Below are positions 45,345-54,760 of a stretch of 64,000 nt of DNA, piece by piece (position 1 is the stretch's first letter; the number at the start of each line of letters is the position of its first letter). The DNA is taken from contig NZ_FORU01000007.1 in assembly GCF_900114085.1 (NCBI RefSeq), positions 1 to 64,000 on the forward strand, in the 5' to 3' direction. A program made the position numbers and the translations under genes. The stretch is from Myroides guanonis (lineage in GTDB: Bacteria; Bacteroidota; Bacteroidia; Flavobacteriales; Flavobacteriaceae). The notes under the pieces are model-generated. The model had not been told where the DNA came from. It ran no database searches and worked only from the letters and a program-made list of their open reading frames with translations.

Positions 45345-47750
45345 CTAGTTTCTCAAAGGTTTTCCTTTGGTTAGCATATATTGAATGCGTTCCAACGTTT
45401 TGCGTTCTCCACATAATGATAAGAATGCTTCTCGCTCTAAATCCAACAAATATTGCTCTGTTACTAAAGTTGCCTCTGACAAATCTCCTCCAGCCATTAC
45501 GTAAGCTAACTTGTTAGCGATTTTCTTATCGTGTTCTGAAATGTAATTGCCGGCTTCCATACTATCTGTCCCCACTAAAAACATTCCCAATGCTTGACGT
45601 CCTAATACTTTTATATCTTTCCTTTTAACAGGTTGTGTATATCCAGCATCTGCCATTAGTAGAGCCCATTTTTTTGCTTCTGCTATTTGACGGTCTTTGT
45701 TGATGACTACAACATCTTTACCTTTCTGAAGTATGTTTAAATCATAGGCTTCATAAGCAGAGGTAGATACTTTTGCCATTGCTATGGTTAAAAAATGCTC
45801 TTGTAAAATATTTAGCTCCACATCGTTTTTCTGATATAGATCAGAAGCTCTTATTGCCATTTCTTTTGAACCACCACCACCTGGCAATAGTCCAACACCA
45901 AATTCTACGAGTCCTATATAAGTTTCTGCCGCTGCAACGACTCTATCTGCGTGTAAGCTAATTTCGCAACCACCTCCTAAAGTCATGCCATGGGGTGCCG
46001 AAATCACTGGAATGGCTGAGTAACGCATTCGCATGGTCGTGTCTTGAAACATTTTGATTGCCATATTTAGCTCTTCATAGTCTTGTTCTATAGCCATCAT
46101 GAAAATCATTCCGAGATTTGCTCCCACCGAGAAGTTGGTTCCTTCGTTTCCTATTACTAGCCCTTTAAAGTCTTTTTCTGCTATTTCAATTGCTTTGTTT
46201 AATCCTGCTAAAACACCTCCACCAATAGTGTTCATTTTAGAATGGAATTCTAGATTCACAATTCCATCTCCTAAATCTATTAAGCTTGATTCTGAGTTAC
46301 CCCATACTTTATTGGTAGATCGTATATTATTAAGTATAATTAAACTTTCTTGACCTGGTATGTTTTCGTATTTCTTGCTGTTTTGATTGTAGAACAGTTT
46401 TCTTCCGTTTTCTAGTTTATAAAAGCCTTTGGCTCCACTAGCTTGTAGTTCTTTAACCCATTCAGCTACATGATAACCTTCTGACTCAACTAGTTCAATT
46501 CCCTTTTCTAATCCTATTAAATCCCAAGTCTCAAAAGGACCGTATTTCCAAGCATAACCCGTTCTCATCGCATCATCAATAGGGTAGAAGGTATCTGTTA
46601 TCTCTGGTACTCGTTGAGATACATAAGCAAAAAGTGAAGCAAAGTGTTTGCGTATTAAGGTTCCTTCTTTTCCTTTGTCTGCTAGTAAAACGCCAAGCTT
46701 TTTAGATGTTCCTCCTGCTTGTTTTGCTAATTCTACTACGGTTATGTTATTTCGTTCTAATGGACGATATTCTAATGTGTTTAAATCTAAAGCAAATCTA
46801 TTGGTGTTGCCTTCTTTGTCTGTTTCTTTATAATAGAATCCTTTATTGGTTTTGTCTCCCAAGAACTTATTCTCAATTAGAAAGTTTAAGACTTTTGAAT
46901 CTTTGATTTCTTGAATCATAGAATCTTTGGGACAGTTTTCTTTAAGTCCTTTGGTTACATTAAAAGCAGTGTCTAATCCTACTAAGTCTCCTAACTTGAA
47001 AGTTCCCGTTTTTGGTCTACTTAAAATTGAACCTGTTAATGTATCTGCTTCTTCAATTGATAACCCAATTTCTTGTGTGAGCTGCATAATCATAGCCATG
47101 GAATACACTCCTATACGATTACCTATAAATCCGGGTGTGTCTTTACAAAGTACTGGAGTTTTACCTAGGAATTTACTTGCATAGTTTTGAAAGAAAGATA
47201 ACACCTCAGGATCTGTTTTAGGTCCGGGTATGATTTCAAATAGTTGGAGATAACGAGGTGGATTAAAGAAATGGGTTCCGCAAAAGTGTTTTTGAAAATC
47301 TTCTGAACGACCTTCTGTCATCATATGCATCGGAATTCCAGATGTGTTTGATGTAATTAGCGTTCCTGGTTTTCTGTATTTTTCTATTTGTTCAAAAACA
47401 GATTTCTTTATATCTAAGCGTTCAATGACTACTTCTAGTACCCAATCACAATCTTTTATTTTTTCTAAATCATCTTCCGTATTTCCAATAGTGATTCGCG
47501 ATGCAAATGCTTGACTGTATATAGGGGAAGGTTTTGATTTTAGTGCATTGGTAAGATGCATTTGAGCTATTTTGTTTCGAACAACTTTACTTTCTAGTGT
47601 TAGTCCTTTCTTTTCTTCATCTGCAGTTAATTCTTTTGGAACTATATCTAAAAGCAGTACTTCTAATCCAATATTAGCAAGATGGCAAGCAATTCCAGAT
47701 CCCATTACACCGGAACCTATAACTGCTGCTTTTTTAATTATTCTTTTCAT
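45345..47750 (-). CDS. fadN: 3-hydroxyacyl-CoA dehydrogenase / enoyl-CoA hydratase (FadN type)
   Basis: 801 residues. Domain order is NAD-binding hydroxyacyl-CoA dehydrogenase (AAVIGSGVMGSGIACHLAN; 1-190), its C-terminal domain (PGFIGNRIGVYSM and on to about 420), then the enoyl-CoA hydratase/crotonase domain (about 465-660, HGMTLGGGCEISLHADRV). This is the order of Bacillus FadN; E. coli FadB has the hydratase first. It catalyses the two middle steps of beta-oxidation. Confidence 0.93.
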   Translation of the reverse strand: MKRIIKKAAVIGSGVMGSGIACHLANIGLEVLLLDIVPKELTADEEKKGLTLESKVVRNKIAQMHLTNALKSKPSPIYSQAFASRITIGNTEDDLEKIKDCDWVLEVVIERLDIKKSVFEQIEKYRKPGTLITSNTSGIPMHMMTEGRSEDFQKHFCGTHFFNPPRYLQLFEIIPGPKTDPEVLSFFQNYASKFLGKTPVLCKDTPGFIGNRIGVYSMAMIMQLTQEIGLSIEEADTLTGSILSRPKTGTFKLGDLVGLDTAFNVTKGLKENCPKDSMIQEIKDSKVLNFLIENKFLGDKTNKGFYYKETDKEGNTNRFALDLNTLEYRPLERNNITVVELAKQAGGTSKKLGVLLADKGKEGTLIRKHFASLFAYVSQRVPEITDTFYPIDDAMRTGYAWKYGPFETWDLIGLEKGIELVESEGYHVAEWVKELQASGAKGFYKLENGRKLFYNQNSKKYENIPGQESLIILNNIRSTNKVWGNSESSLIDLGDGIVNLEFHSKMNTIGGGVLAGLNKAIEIAEKDFKGLVIGNEGTNFSVGANLGMIFMMAIEQDYEELNMAIKMFQDTTMRMRYSAIPVISAPHGMTLGGGCEISLHADRVVAAAETYIGLVEFGVGLLPGGGGSKEMAIRASDLYQKNDVELNILQEHFLTIAMAKVSTSAYEAYDLNILQKGKDVVVINKDRQIAEAKKWALLMADAGYTQPVKRKDIKVLGRQALGMFLVGTDSMEAGNYISEHDKKIANKLAYVMAGGDLSEATLVTEQYLLDLEREAFLSLCGERKTLERIQYMLTKGKPLRN

Positions 47751-47846
47751 ATTATTAGTTTATATTGGTTTCTTCTTTTGACTTCAATGTACGAATTCTT
47801 GGTCTATTTTGAAGTTAACTTATCTTTAAATTGTTTAATCAGAGAC

Positions 47847-48287
47847 TTATACGTCTTCTTCAAATATTTGTCTTTCAGCTATCAAGCTATTTATAGTCTC
47901 TGTAACTTCTAGAAAGTGTTTTATTTTTTCTTCAGATACGTGTTGTTTGATAACATCGTTAAATTGAAGAACACCTGCTTTAGATAACTCTCTTTTTTTT
48001 ATACCCAAAGGGGTTAACTTTATAATGACACCTCGACCATCCTTTGGATTCTTCTTCTTTTTAATCAATCCCTTTTCTTCCATGTTCTTTAGTGTCCTGG
48101 TTAGGCTTGTGGCTTCCATTCCCATTTTTGGACCAAGTGAAGTGGAAGGGGTTCCTTCTTTGTCTATGCTTAATAAAGCAAAAGCAATAGCCATAGTAGC
48201 ATCATATTTAGCTGCTTCTTCATTGTACATACGTGCAACGGCTTGCCAAGTTGCTCGAAGTGCGTAATCTATTGTCTTTGTATTCAT
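47847..48287 (-). CDS. MarR-family transcriptional regulator
   Basis: 146 residues with the winged helix of MarR: SLGPKMGMEATSLTRTLKNM as recognition region and KKKNPKDGRGVIIKLTPLG as the wing. It is encoded 96 bp upstream of fadN on the same strand, after a gene for acyl-CoA ligase. Probably a repressor released by acyl-CoA. A palindrome 28 bp upstream of its start is a likely operator. Confidence 0.92.
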   Translation of the reverse strand: MNTKTIDYALRATWQAVARMYNEEAAKYDATMAIAFALLSIDKEGTPSTSLGPKMGMEATSLTRTLKNMEEKGLIKKKKNPKDGRGVIIKLTPLGIKKRELSKAGVLQFNDVIKQHVSEEKIKHFLEVTETINSLIAERQIFEEDV

Positions 48288-48311
48288 ATTGTTGGTGTTA
48301 CAATCAAATAT

Positions 48312-48343
48312 AAAAAAAAATAGTATGCGTGCATACTATTTTT
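48312..48343 (-). promoter_or_regulatory. palindrome between fadD and marR: operator and/or terminator
   Basis: AAAAATAGTATGC, GT, GCATACTATTTTT: 13-bp arms. On the minus strand a run of T follows, so it can fold as a terminator for the ligase gene. Its compact dyad TAGTATGC-GT-GCATACTA also fits a MarR dimer site just before the marR gene. Both roles are possible. Confidence 0.6.
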
Positions 48344-48382
48344 AGAATTATTTATTTTAAGATTGCTTTTCAGCTTGTTTGA

Positions 48383-50164
48383 TTAATTTGTTCGATAGAT
48401 CTTATCATACAAATCTTTGTATTTTGCCAAAATGATTTTCCTTCTTAGTTTTAAGGTAGGAGTAAGGTGTTCGCTTTCGGTTGTCCATACATCAGGTGTT
48501 AATTCAAACCTCTTTATTTGTTCCCACTTACCAAACTTTTTATTTATTTCTTCTATTTCCTCTTGAATGCGTTCAATAACTTTAGGGTTTGCAGCTATTT
48601 CTTGATTTGTATTTCCAATATTATAGTTTTTTAATGATGCCCATTTCTTTACGAATTCAAAATTTGGCTGAATGAATGCTGCTGGCATTTTCTCTCCTTC
48701 TCCAATTACCATAATTTGCTCTATAAATCTAGAGTGTTTCATAGTGTTTTCTATTACTTGTGGAGCTACGTATTTTCCTCCAGAAGTTTTAAACATTTCT
48801 TTCTTACGGTCTGTTATTTTTAAAAAGCCCTCTGAATCTATTTCTCCGATATCTCCAGTGTGGAAATACCCGTCTTTGATCTCTTCTTTTGTGCGTTCTT
48901 CGTCTTTATAATATCCTAACATGATGTTGGGTCCTTTACAAAGTATTTCTCCGTCTTCAGCTATTTTTACTTCTACATTGCTTAAAGGTTTTCCAACAGT
49001 TCCAATTTTAAAGCTGAAGTTCCTCATATCATTTACTGATATTACAGGTGAAGTTTCTGTAAGTCCGTATCCTTCCATAACCGGTAGATCTGCAGCTGTG
49101 AATACTCTGGTTAATCGACTTTGCAATGGTGCACTTCCCGAAACTAATAATTTTAGATTTCCTCCTAATGCCTCTTGCCATTTTGTGAAAACTAATTTTC
49201 GTGCAATCTTTAGTTTAAATTCATACCAACCACCATTTCTTTGATATGGTTCATATTGAAAACCTACTTCCATTGCCCAGAAGAAAATTCTCTTTTTTAG
49301 TCCTGTTAATTGAGAACCCGTAGTGTATATTTTATCGTATACTTTTTCAAGTAGTCTTGGAACGACAGTCATCACATTCGGAGATACTTCTTTTAGATTT
49401 TCACTCATCTTCTCAATGGATTCTGCATAATATACAGAAACACTATAATATTGATATAGATAAACAATCATTCTTTCAAAAACGTGGCATATTGGTAGGA
49501 AACTCAATGCTTTATAATTGTCTTTGGACGTGAAAGGTACTCGTTCTGAACTTCCTATTACGTTAGACAAAATATTGTCATGACTTAACATGACTCCTTT
49601 GGGTCTTCCTGTTGTACCAGAGGTATAAATTAATGTTGCTAATTGATCTTTGTGAACTGCGTTTTTGCGACTTTCAACTTCTTGTTGATTATCATTGTTT
49701 TTTCCTAATTGAACTAGTTCATCCCAATGCTTACATCCATTGATAGGCGTGAAAGAATAGACTTCTTTTAGCAATGGAAGGTCTCCTTTTACTGCTATTA
49801 ATTTATCATATACTTCTTGGTCAGAAACGAAACAATATGTTGCTTCTGAGTGAGACAGTATAAATTGATACTCTTCGGGAGAGATAGTGGGATATATGGG
49901 GACGTTAATTGCACCTACTTGTAATATTCCAATATCTAAAATATTCCATTTGGTCTGATTGTTCGTTGATATTACAGCAATCTTTTCTCCTTCAATTATT
50001 CCTAATCTTAGAAGTGCTCTTGAAATCTCATTGGCTTGATTTATATACTGCTGAGTAGATGTTTTAACCCAATTTCCATTTTCTTTTGTAACAAATGCAT
50101 CTTCTATTGGATGTACTTGTTGCTGAAAATAAGGAATATCAAAAAGTCTTGTAGGTTGCACCAT
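48383..50164 (-). CDS. fadD: long-chain fatty-acid-CoA ligase (AMP-binding)
   Basis: 593 residues with the adenylate-forming motifs LIYTSGTTGRPKGVMLSH, GYGLTETSP and YFHTGDIGEID, and the lysine near the end (ITDRKKEMFKTSGGKYVAP). It activates fatty acids to acyl-CoA for the enzymes encoded downstream. The FACL-type sequence GGKYVAPQVIENTMKHS is typical of Bacteroidota long-chain ligases. Probably in the same regulon as fadNAE. Confidence 0.93.
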   Translation of the reverse strand: MVQPTRLFDIPYFQQQVHPIEDAFVTKENGNWVKTSTQQYINQANEISRALLRLGIIEGEKIAVISTNNQTKWNILDIGILQVGAINVPIYPTISPEEYQFILSHSEATYCFVSDQEVYDKLIAVKGDLPLLKEVYSFTPINGCKHWDELVQLGKNNDNQQEVESRKNAVHKDQLATLIYTSGTTGRPKGVMLSHDNILSNVIGSSERVPFTSKDNYKALSFLPICHVFERMIVYLYQYYSVSVYYAESIEKMSENLKEVSPNVMTVVPRLLEKVYDKIYTTGSQLTGLKKRIFFWAMEVGFQYEPYQRNGGWYEFKLKIARKLVFTKWQEALGGNLKLLVSGSAPLQSRLTRVFTAADLPVMEGYGLTETSPVISVNDMRNFSFKIGTVGKPLSNVEVKIAEDGEILCKGPNIMLGYYKDEERTKEEIKDGYFHTGDIGEIDSEGFLKITDRKKEMFKTSGGKYVAPQVIENTMKHSRFIEQIMVIGEGEKMPAAFIQPNFEFVKKWASLKNYNIGNTNQEIAANPKVIERIQEEIEEINKKFGKWEQIKRFELTPDVWTTESEHLTPTLKLRRKIILAKYKDLYDKIYRTN

Positions 50165-50251
50165 GTTTTAGAATGTTTATAACTGCAAAATAGTGAAATA
50201 AATTCTATTCTGCTAAAATTTTTAGAAAAATCATAATACAAAAGTTTTCTG

Positions 50252-50259
50252 TAAATTTG
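50252..50259 (+). promoter_or_regulatory. -7 promoter box TAAATTTG
   Basis: A perfect TAnnTTTG, 29 bp before the LtaS-like gene. Confidence 0.5.
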
Positions 50260-50287
50260 CATCTTTATCAAAACCAACTACACTTAT

Positions 50288-52210
50288 ATGTCATCCAATA
50301 TTTTTAGAATTAAAGAGGTTTTTGTTCTTTTTTACAGAATGTTTTTAGCCTTCTTCTTTTACTTTGTTGCAAGGGTCTTTTTTTACTTTTATAATTTCGA
50401 TTTATTGAACGTTAGTTCAGTTGGAGAGTTTTTCAGTATCGCTTATCACGGTATTGCCTTTGACAGAATGGCACTGTTTTATGTGAACATTCTGTTTGTT
50501 CTACTTTCTATTTTACCTTTAGTTGTCAATACTAAAAAAGGGTATCAACGAATGTTATTCTATGTCTATTTTATTTTCAATTTAATTGCATATGCTACGA
50601 ATTTTATTGACTTAATATATTATCGATTTATATATTCTAGAACAACAATTGCAGTGATGGACAGTTTGGAGCATGAGTCGAACAAATTGACCTTGTTCTC
50701 AAAGTTTTTAATTAATTACTGGCATGTTTTTGCTCTGTTTGTATTTACATCTGCATTGTGGGTTTATTTATACAAGAAAGTTGGTTTTAAAGAGCAAATA
50801 GTTATAGAGAATAAGAAGCAATATTTCATTAGTTCAGCAGTATTGTTTATTGTTGTTGGTGTTGGATTTTTGGCTGGTATTAGAGGGGATTTAAAGAAGA
50901 GTACGCGTCCGTTGAATTTAATTGATGCGAATCGTTATGTCTCTAAACCTGAGCATGCTGACTTGGTGTTAAACACTCCATTTGCAATAATTAGAACTTT
51001 TGGTAAGACAAGTTTTAGCAAAGTGGACTTTATGACTGAGGAAGAGAAGAATAAGTATGTAAGTTCGGAAAAAATGTATTCCAACAATCCTGCTACTACG
51101 CCTAATATTGTTTTATTTATTACGGAGAGTTTTTCTAAGGAATATATCGGTGCTTTTAATGAGGATGAAAACATACCAAATTACGTGAGTTATACACCAT
51201 TTATAGATTCATTGTCAAAGCAGAGTTTAATATTTACAAATGCCTTTGCAAACGGTAGTAAATCTATTCATGGAATGTCTTCCGTTATTGCCGGAATACC
51301 TTCATTTAAAGATGCTTTTACATCTTCACCTTATCCGAAACAAGAGATTGAATCATTGGTTTCTACTTTGAAAAGCAAAGGATATGATACTTCATTTTTC
51401 CACGGTGCACCTAATGGTTCTATGGGATTCTTAGGGTTTGGAAACATATTGGGTTATGACCATTATTATGGGAAAACAGAATTTAATAATGATGATGAGT
51501 TTGATGGTGTTTGGGGTATTTGGGATGAACCTTTCTTTCAATACATGAGAGAAGTATTAAACACAAAGAAGCAACCCTTTTTTAGTACATTATTTACGGT
51601 TTCATCGCATGAACCTTTTAATATACCTGCAAAGTATGAAGGGAAATTCCCTGTAGGAAATAAGCAAATTCACAAAACCATTGGGTATACTGATTATGCA
51701 TTTAAACGCTTTTTTGAAGAAGCAAGTAAAGAACCATGGTTTGAAAACACAATTTTTATTATTACGGCCGATCATACTAATCAAGTGGATTATGATGAGT
51801 ATTTAAAGGTTGTTAATAGAGCGGCTGTTCCTATATTGTTTTATACACCAAACGGAACTTTGCACGGAAAAAACATTGATTTAGCACAACAAATTGACAT
51901 TTTTCCAACTGTTTTGGATTTGATTGGGTATGACAAACCATTTAGAAGCTGGGGAAGAAGTTTGGTAGGGGATAAAGAGGTGACTCCATTTGTGATTAAC
52001 TATGGAGCTAATCAATATACTTTTCAAAGAGGAAATTATATCTGTCGTTTTGACGGCAAGAAAGTAACAGGCTTTTTCGACATCAAGGACAAGGCATTGG
52101 AGAACAACTTGATCAATTCTAAGAACAAGGAGATGGAAGAGCTTGAAATGGCTTGTAAAGCGTTTTTACAGGATTATTTTGAGCGTATTGTAGACAGAAA
52201 GCTTAATTAG
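50288..52210 (+). CDS. LtaS-like alkaline-phosphatase-superfamily membrane enzyme
   Basis: 640 residues: five transmembrane helices (within 1-200) and an extracytoplasmic sulfatase-fold domain (about 275-610). Motifs are LFITESFSKEY with the metal-binding Glu, NGSKSIHGMSSV with a probable Ser nucleophile, and TADHTNQVD. Family members transfer phosphoglycerol or phosphoethanolamine to lipids or glycans, or hydrolyse them. Flavobacteria make no lipoteichoic acid, so the acceptor is unknown. It has its own promoter and terminator. Confidence 0.9.
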   Translation: MSSNIFRIKEVFVLFYRMFLAFFFYFVARVFFYFYNFDLLNVSSVGEFFSIAYHGIAFDRMALFYVNILFVLLSILPLVVNTKKGYQRMLFYVYFIFNLIAYATNFIDLIYYRFIYSRTTIAVMDSLEHESNKLTLFSKFLINYWHVFALFVFTSALWVYLYKKVGFKEQIVIENKKQYFISSAVLFIVVGVGFLAGIRGDLKKSTRPLNLIDANRYVSKPEHADLVLNTPFAIIRTFGKTSFSKVDFMTEEEKNKYVSSEKMYSNNPATTPNIVLFITESFSKEYIGAFNEDENIPNYVSYTPFIDSLSKQSLIFTNAFANGSKSIHGMSSVIAGIPSFKDAFTSSPYPKQEIESLVSTLKSKGYDTSFFHGAPNGSMGFLGFGNILGYDHYYGKTEFNNDDEFDGVWGIWDEPFFQYMREVLNTKKQPFFSTLFTVSSHEPFNIPAKYEGKFPVGNKQIHKTIGYTDYAFKRFFEEASKEPWFENTIFIITADHTNQVDYDEYLKVVNRAAVPILFYTPNGTLHGKNIDLAQQIDIFPTVLDLIGYDKPFRSWGRSLVGDKEVTPFVINYGANQYTFQRGNYICRFDGKKVTGFFDIKDKALENNLINSKNKEMEELEMACKAFLQDYFERIVDRKLN

Positions 52211-52242
52211 ATTTTAAACCTAGGTTTAATCGAGAATATAAT

Positions 52243-52280
52243 AAAACCCAACTATTTAGAAATAATTAGTTGGGTTTTTG
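52243..52280 (+). terminator. intrinsic terminator of the LtaS-like gene
   Basis: AAAACCCAACTA, 12-nt loop, TAGTTGGGTTTT, then TGTTTGG. Confidence 0.88.
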
Positions 52281-52564
52281 TTTGGTATATATATACAATG
52301 TTTCATATTAATTTTACTGAAAAGCAATTAAATTAATTTAAGAAATTAACCAGACTGGATCTTGGTTCATCTATACTAAATATTAACAAGTCTCAATTTT
52401 TATATCCAAGCGGAAGCAGAGAGTTGCGATAGGGGATTTCATGGTGATTTGATAAAGACTTTTCCTACTTGAGCAGTTAATGTAACCATACATGAAAAGA
52501 TAATTAGCTTTCTAGATATTTTGGATTCTCATTTAAAGTAAGGAGTAAATTACTAAAAGTAAAA
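52281..52564. other. intergenic region without recognised gene
   Basis: AT-rich. Stretches such as AAGCGGAAGCAGAGAGTTGC are somewhat richer in G and could be worn coding DNA, but every frame is broken by stops within about 30 codons. Confidence 0.35.
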
Positions 52565-52616
52565 ACTTCTGATTCAGCCCAAGTCGATCTGTTCGCTGGA
52601 TTTCTGAATCAGAAGT
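52565..52616 (-). terminator. 13-bp inverted repeat with long loop
   Basis: ACTTCTGATTCAG and CTGAATCAGAAGT pair perfectly around a 26-nt loop. On the minus strand a T5 run follows, so it may end the small exported-protein gene at 52634, 18 bp away. Confidence 0.6.
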
Positions 52617-52633
52617 ATTCTTGAAAATTATTC

Positions 52634-52924
52634 TTAAAATATTATTTTTCTAGTTTCAGTAATTTTAGTTCCAGGAGGTAAAACACCGAAATCACAAAAA
52701 TAATCTTGTATTTCTTGTAGTTTTTCTTCATGAGATTTATCCCAAGATGAATTCGGTATTGAACATATTTCAACTTTGTATACCCACTGGTTAGAAGGGG
52801 CTCCATTTACACAAGTATATACTTCAAAATCATATGCACAAAAAGGTATTGGATCTGGTGGATAAAACTGAGCAAAAGCACTAAATGAGATTAAAGCAAA
52901 AGCCGATAAAATTAAATTTTTCAT
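52634..52924 (-). CDS. small exported protein, unknown
   Basis: 96 residues when started at ATG 52924, which directly gives a signal peptide (MKNLILSAFALISFSAFAQ); the longer frame to 52978 adds 18 residues that spoil it. The mature part has four cysteines (FCAYDFEVYTCVNG, EICSIP, YFCDFG), suggesting two disulfides. No family recognised. It is one of three small secreted products in this 2-kb stretch. Confidence 0.7.
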   Translation of the reverse strand: MKNLILSAFALISFSAFAQFYPPDPIPFCAYDFEVYTCVNGAPSNQWVYKVEICSIPNSSWDKSHEEKLQEIQDYFCDFGVLPPGTKITETRKIIF

Positions 52925-53566
52925 AATTATAAAATTAAAGTTAAATATAAATCTATAAAAACTTAATTGATTTAACAAATGTAAGTCACATAAAAATGAT
53001 TATTTTGAAATTAAAATGAAAGCTACCAACTTTCTGAAATACTGAATGGTTTAATTGATTGGTCATGAGTTGAAGTAATAATTTTAGTTATACTGGAGTA
53101 CCTTAAAGTTCTATGGAAATGGAGTTACCTAAATCTTTTACTAAATATAAAATTTATCATTTTAATGAATTATAATGAGCAAAAGTGATCAAATAATCGC
53201 TTTTGCTATTTTAGATTTGTAAATGTTATTCCGGAGAATGCTAAAATTCATTGTGATATTAAAAGAATATATTAGGACCAATTCATTCTAATTAAATTCA
53301 TGTTCTATATATGCTAAATGATAAAGAAATTGAATTTAAAAAGTGCTTTTATAAAGTAAAATACTTTCAGTCTGGAGTTTGTATAATTTCTAAAATGAAT
53401 CTATAATATTAAAATTTTGAATCATAAGAAAGTTATTAGAAATAATAGAATTAATAACATTACTAAATATTTAAGCAATAAAATCTCTTTATTTAGATAT
53501 TTTTAATATCTTTAATTCAGGATAAAATAAGTGTCCTATTATATTTCTAACCTAAATTTTTATAAA
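52925..53566. other. long AT-rich gap between small exported genes
   Basis: 640 bp with no frame above about 40 codons. A hairpin at 53178-53207 (AGCAAAAGTGAT / ATCGCTTTTGCT, one wobble pair) followed by ATTTTAG could be a terminator of an unseen short transcript. A -7-like box TATCTTTA lies at 53507-53514, before the gene at 53567. Confidence 0.4.
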
Positions 53567-53938
53567 ATGAAGAGATTATTTTTGTTCATGCTGTTTTTTA
53601 TTGCAGCTGGAGCTTTTGCTCATAATTGTCCACAACCAATAGGTGGAGGGTTTGTTGGGAAACAAACTTTTGATAAAGGTCCTTTAGGCCATGCTAAATA
53701 TCCCGATAGAATAGGAAGTAATAAAGGACCTTCTGGAGCTATTTGTCCAAACACTTATCGTATACACGCAAAGGATAGTCAAGGAAATATAGTAAAAAGT
53801 AAATTTGTAATTATTTGTGCTTATTCAAAAATGGAAGCACAAATTATTCAAGACATGGTTATTGGCAACAATTTACCTAATCCTTGTGAGTCTTCTTTGA
53901 ATGAGTGGTGTTCTTCAGTCTTTAAAAATCTGAACTAA
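53567..53938 (+). CDS. small exported protein, unknown
   Basis: 123 residues from ATG 53567, which gives a clean signal peptide (MKRLFLFMLFFIAAGAFAH); the longer GTG-started frame from 53531 is not credible. The mature protein is basic and Gly/Pro-rich at first (CPQPIGGGFVGKQTFDKGP) and has five cysteines. No known domain seen. Confidence 0.7.
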   Translation: MKRLFLFMLFFIAAGAFAHNCPQPIGGGFVGKQTFDKGPLGHAKYPDRIGSNKGPSGAICPNTYRIHAKDSQGNIVKSKFVIICAYSKMEAQIIQDMVIGNNLPNPCESSLNEWCSSVFKNLN

Positions 53939-54045
53939 CTATCTAAGTTAAGTATTCTTTGCAAGTTTAAAATTTTCAATAACTATGCTTTATTTCTATT
54001 GATTTTTAAGCTTAGTGACAATCAATTAAAATTATTTATGTTATT

Positions 54046-54552
54046 ATGAAAACAAAAAATAAGAATCTATATCTGGCATTATTTGGTTCATTAGCTATCG
54101 TCTCTTGTAGTTCGGATGATATTTTATCAAGTCAGAATGCTCATTCCAATTTAGTAACTTCATCTGAGGATGCTCAGTATTACATAAAAGAAGATTCATC
54201 AAAACAACTTAGTAATGGTTATACTAAATTAAAAGAAGATGATGGAAGTGGGGGGCAGGATGGTGGTGGACCAGAAGGTGGTGGAGGTGGTTTTAATGGA
54301 AGCCCGGGTGTTAATGGCCCATCAAAGGACTCATCATCTAAAGGATCATTTGGTGATCCATTTAATGTTCCAGGAGGTACTAACATGAACGGAGTGGATA
54401 AAGATAAAGGATATTATCCCCCAAAGAATGGGGGTCCTTCTGGAGGAGTACCTAGTGATAAACCGAAAGAAACAGTAAAAAAGGGAACTCCTGGTGGCTT
54501 ACCTAACCATAATTTTGAAAAAAAAGGGGAAGAAGATGAACCGGTTTATTAA
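54046..54552 (+). CDS. Gly/Pro-rich low-complexity lipoprotein
   Basis: 168 residues with a lipoprotein signal (AIVSC, Cys21). The rest is low complexity: a Gly-rich block (residues about 65-90), then Pro, Gly, Ser and Lys with motifs such as PGGTNMNGV and KNGGPSGGVP, ending in acidic EEDEPVY. It looks intrinsically disordered and surface-exposed. No homologous family recognised. It follows the previous small exported gene by 107 bp. Confidence 0.75.
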   Translation: MKTKNKNLYLALFGSLAIVSCSSDDILSSQNAHSNLVTSSEDAQYYIKEDSSKQLSNGYTKLKEDDGSGGQDGGGPEGGGGGFNGSPGVNGPSKDSSSKGSFGDPFNVPGGTNMNGVDKDKGYYPPKNGGPSGGVPSDKPKETVKKGTPGGLPNHNFEKKGEEDEPVY

Positions 54553-54720
54553 AAAGGAGACAAAAAAATATAATAAGGTTTTAGTTTTGATAAACTAACT
54601 TTCTTAATGTTTGAATATCGATATATGTATTACAAACTTCTATGAGATTTTGAAAGAATTCGTTTGTTTATCATGAGGATTAATCCAATTTGAAAAAACT
54701 ACATAAATTGAAGTTAATAA

Positions 54721-54757
54721 AAAAAGCAACTTACTGAATTAAAGTAAGTTGCTTTTT
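54721..54757 (-). terminator. intrinsic terminator of ssrA
   Basis: AAAAAGCAACTTA and TAAGTTGCTTTTT, 11-nt loop; read on the minus strand it is immediately downstream of the tmRNA 3' end. Confidence 0.9.
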
Positions 54758-54760
54758 ATT

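Noticed and set aside
42330..48267. Many plus-strand frames of 60-129 codons opposite the fad genes
   Set aside because: They are antisense shadows of strongly supported enzymes; none has a signal, domain or spacing of its own.
48316..48343. Pure terminator reading of the fadD-marR palindrome
   Set aside because: Kept as dual-use: the small centre, the dyad and the position 28 bp before marR also fit an operator.
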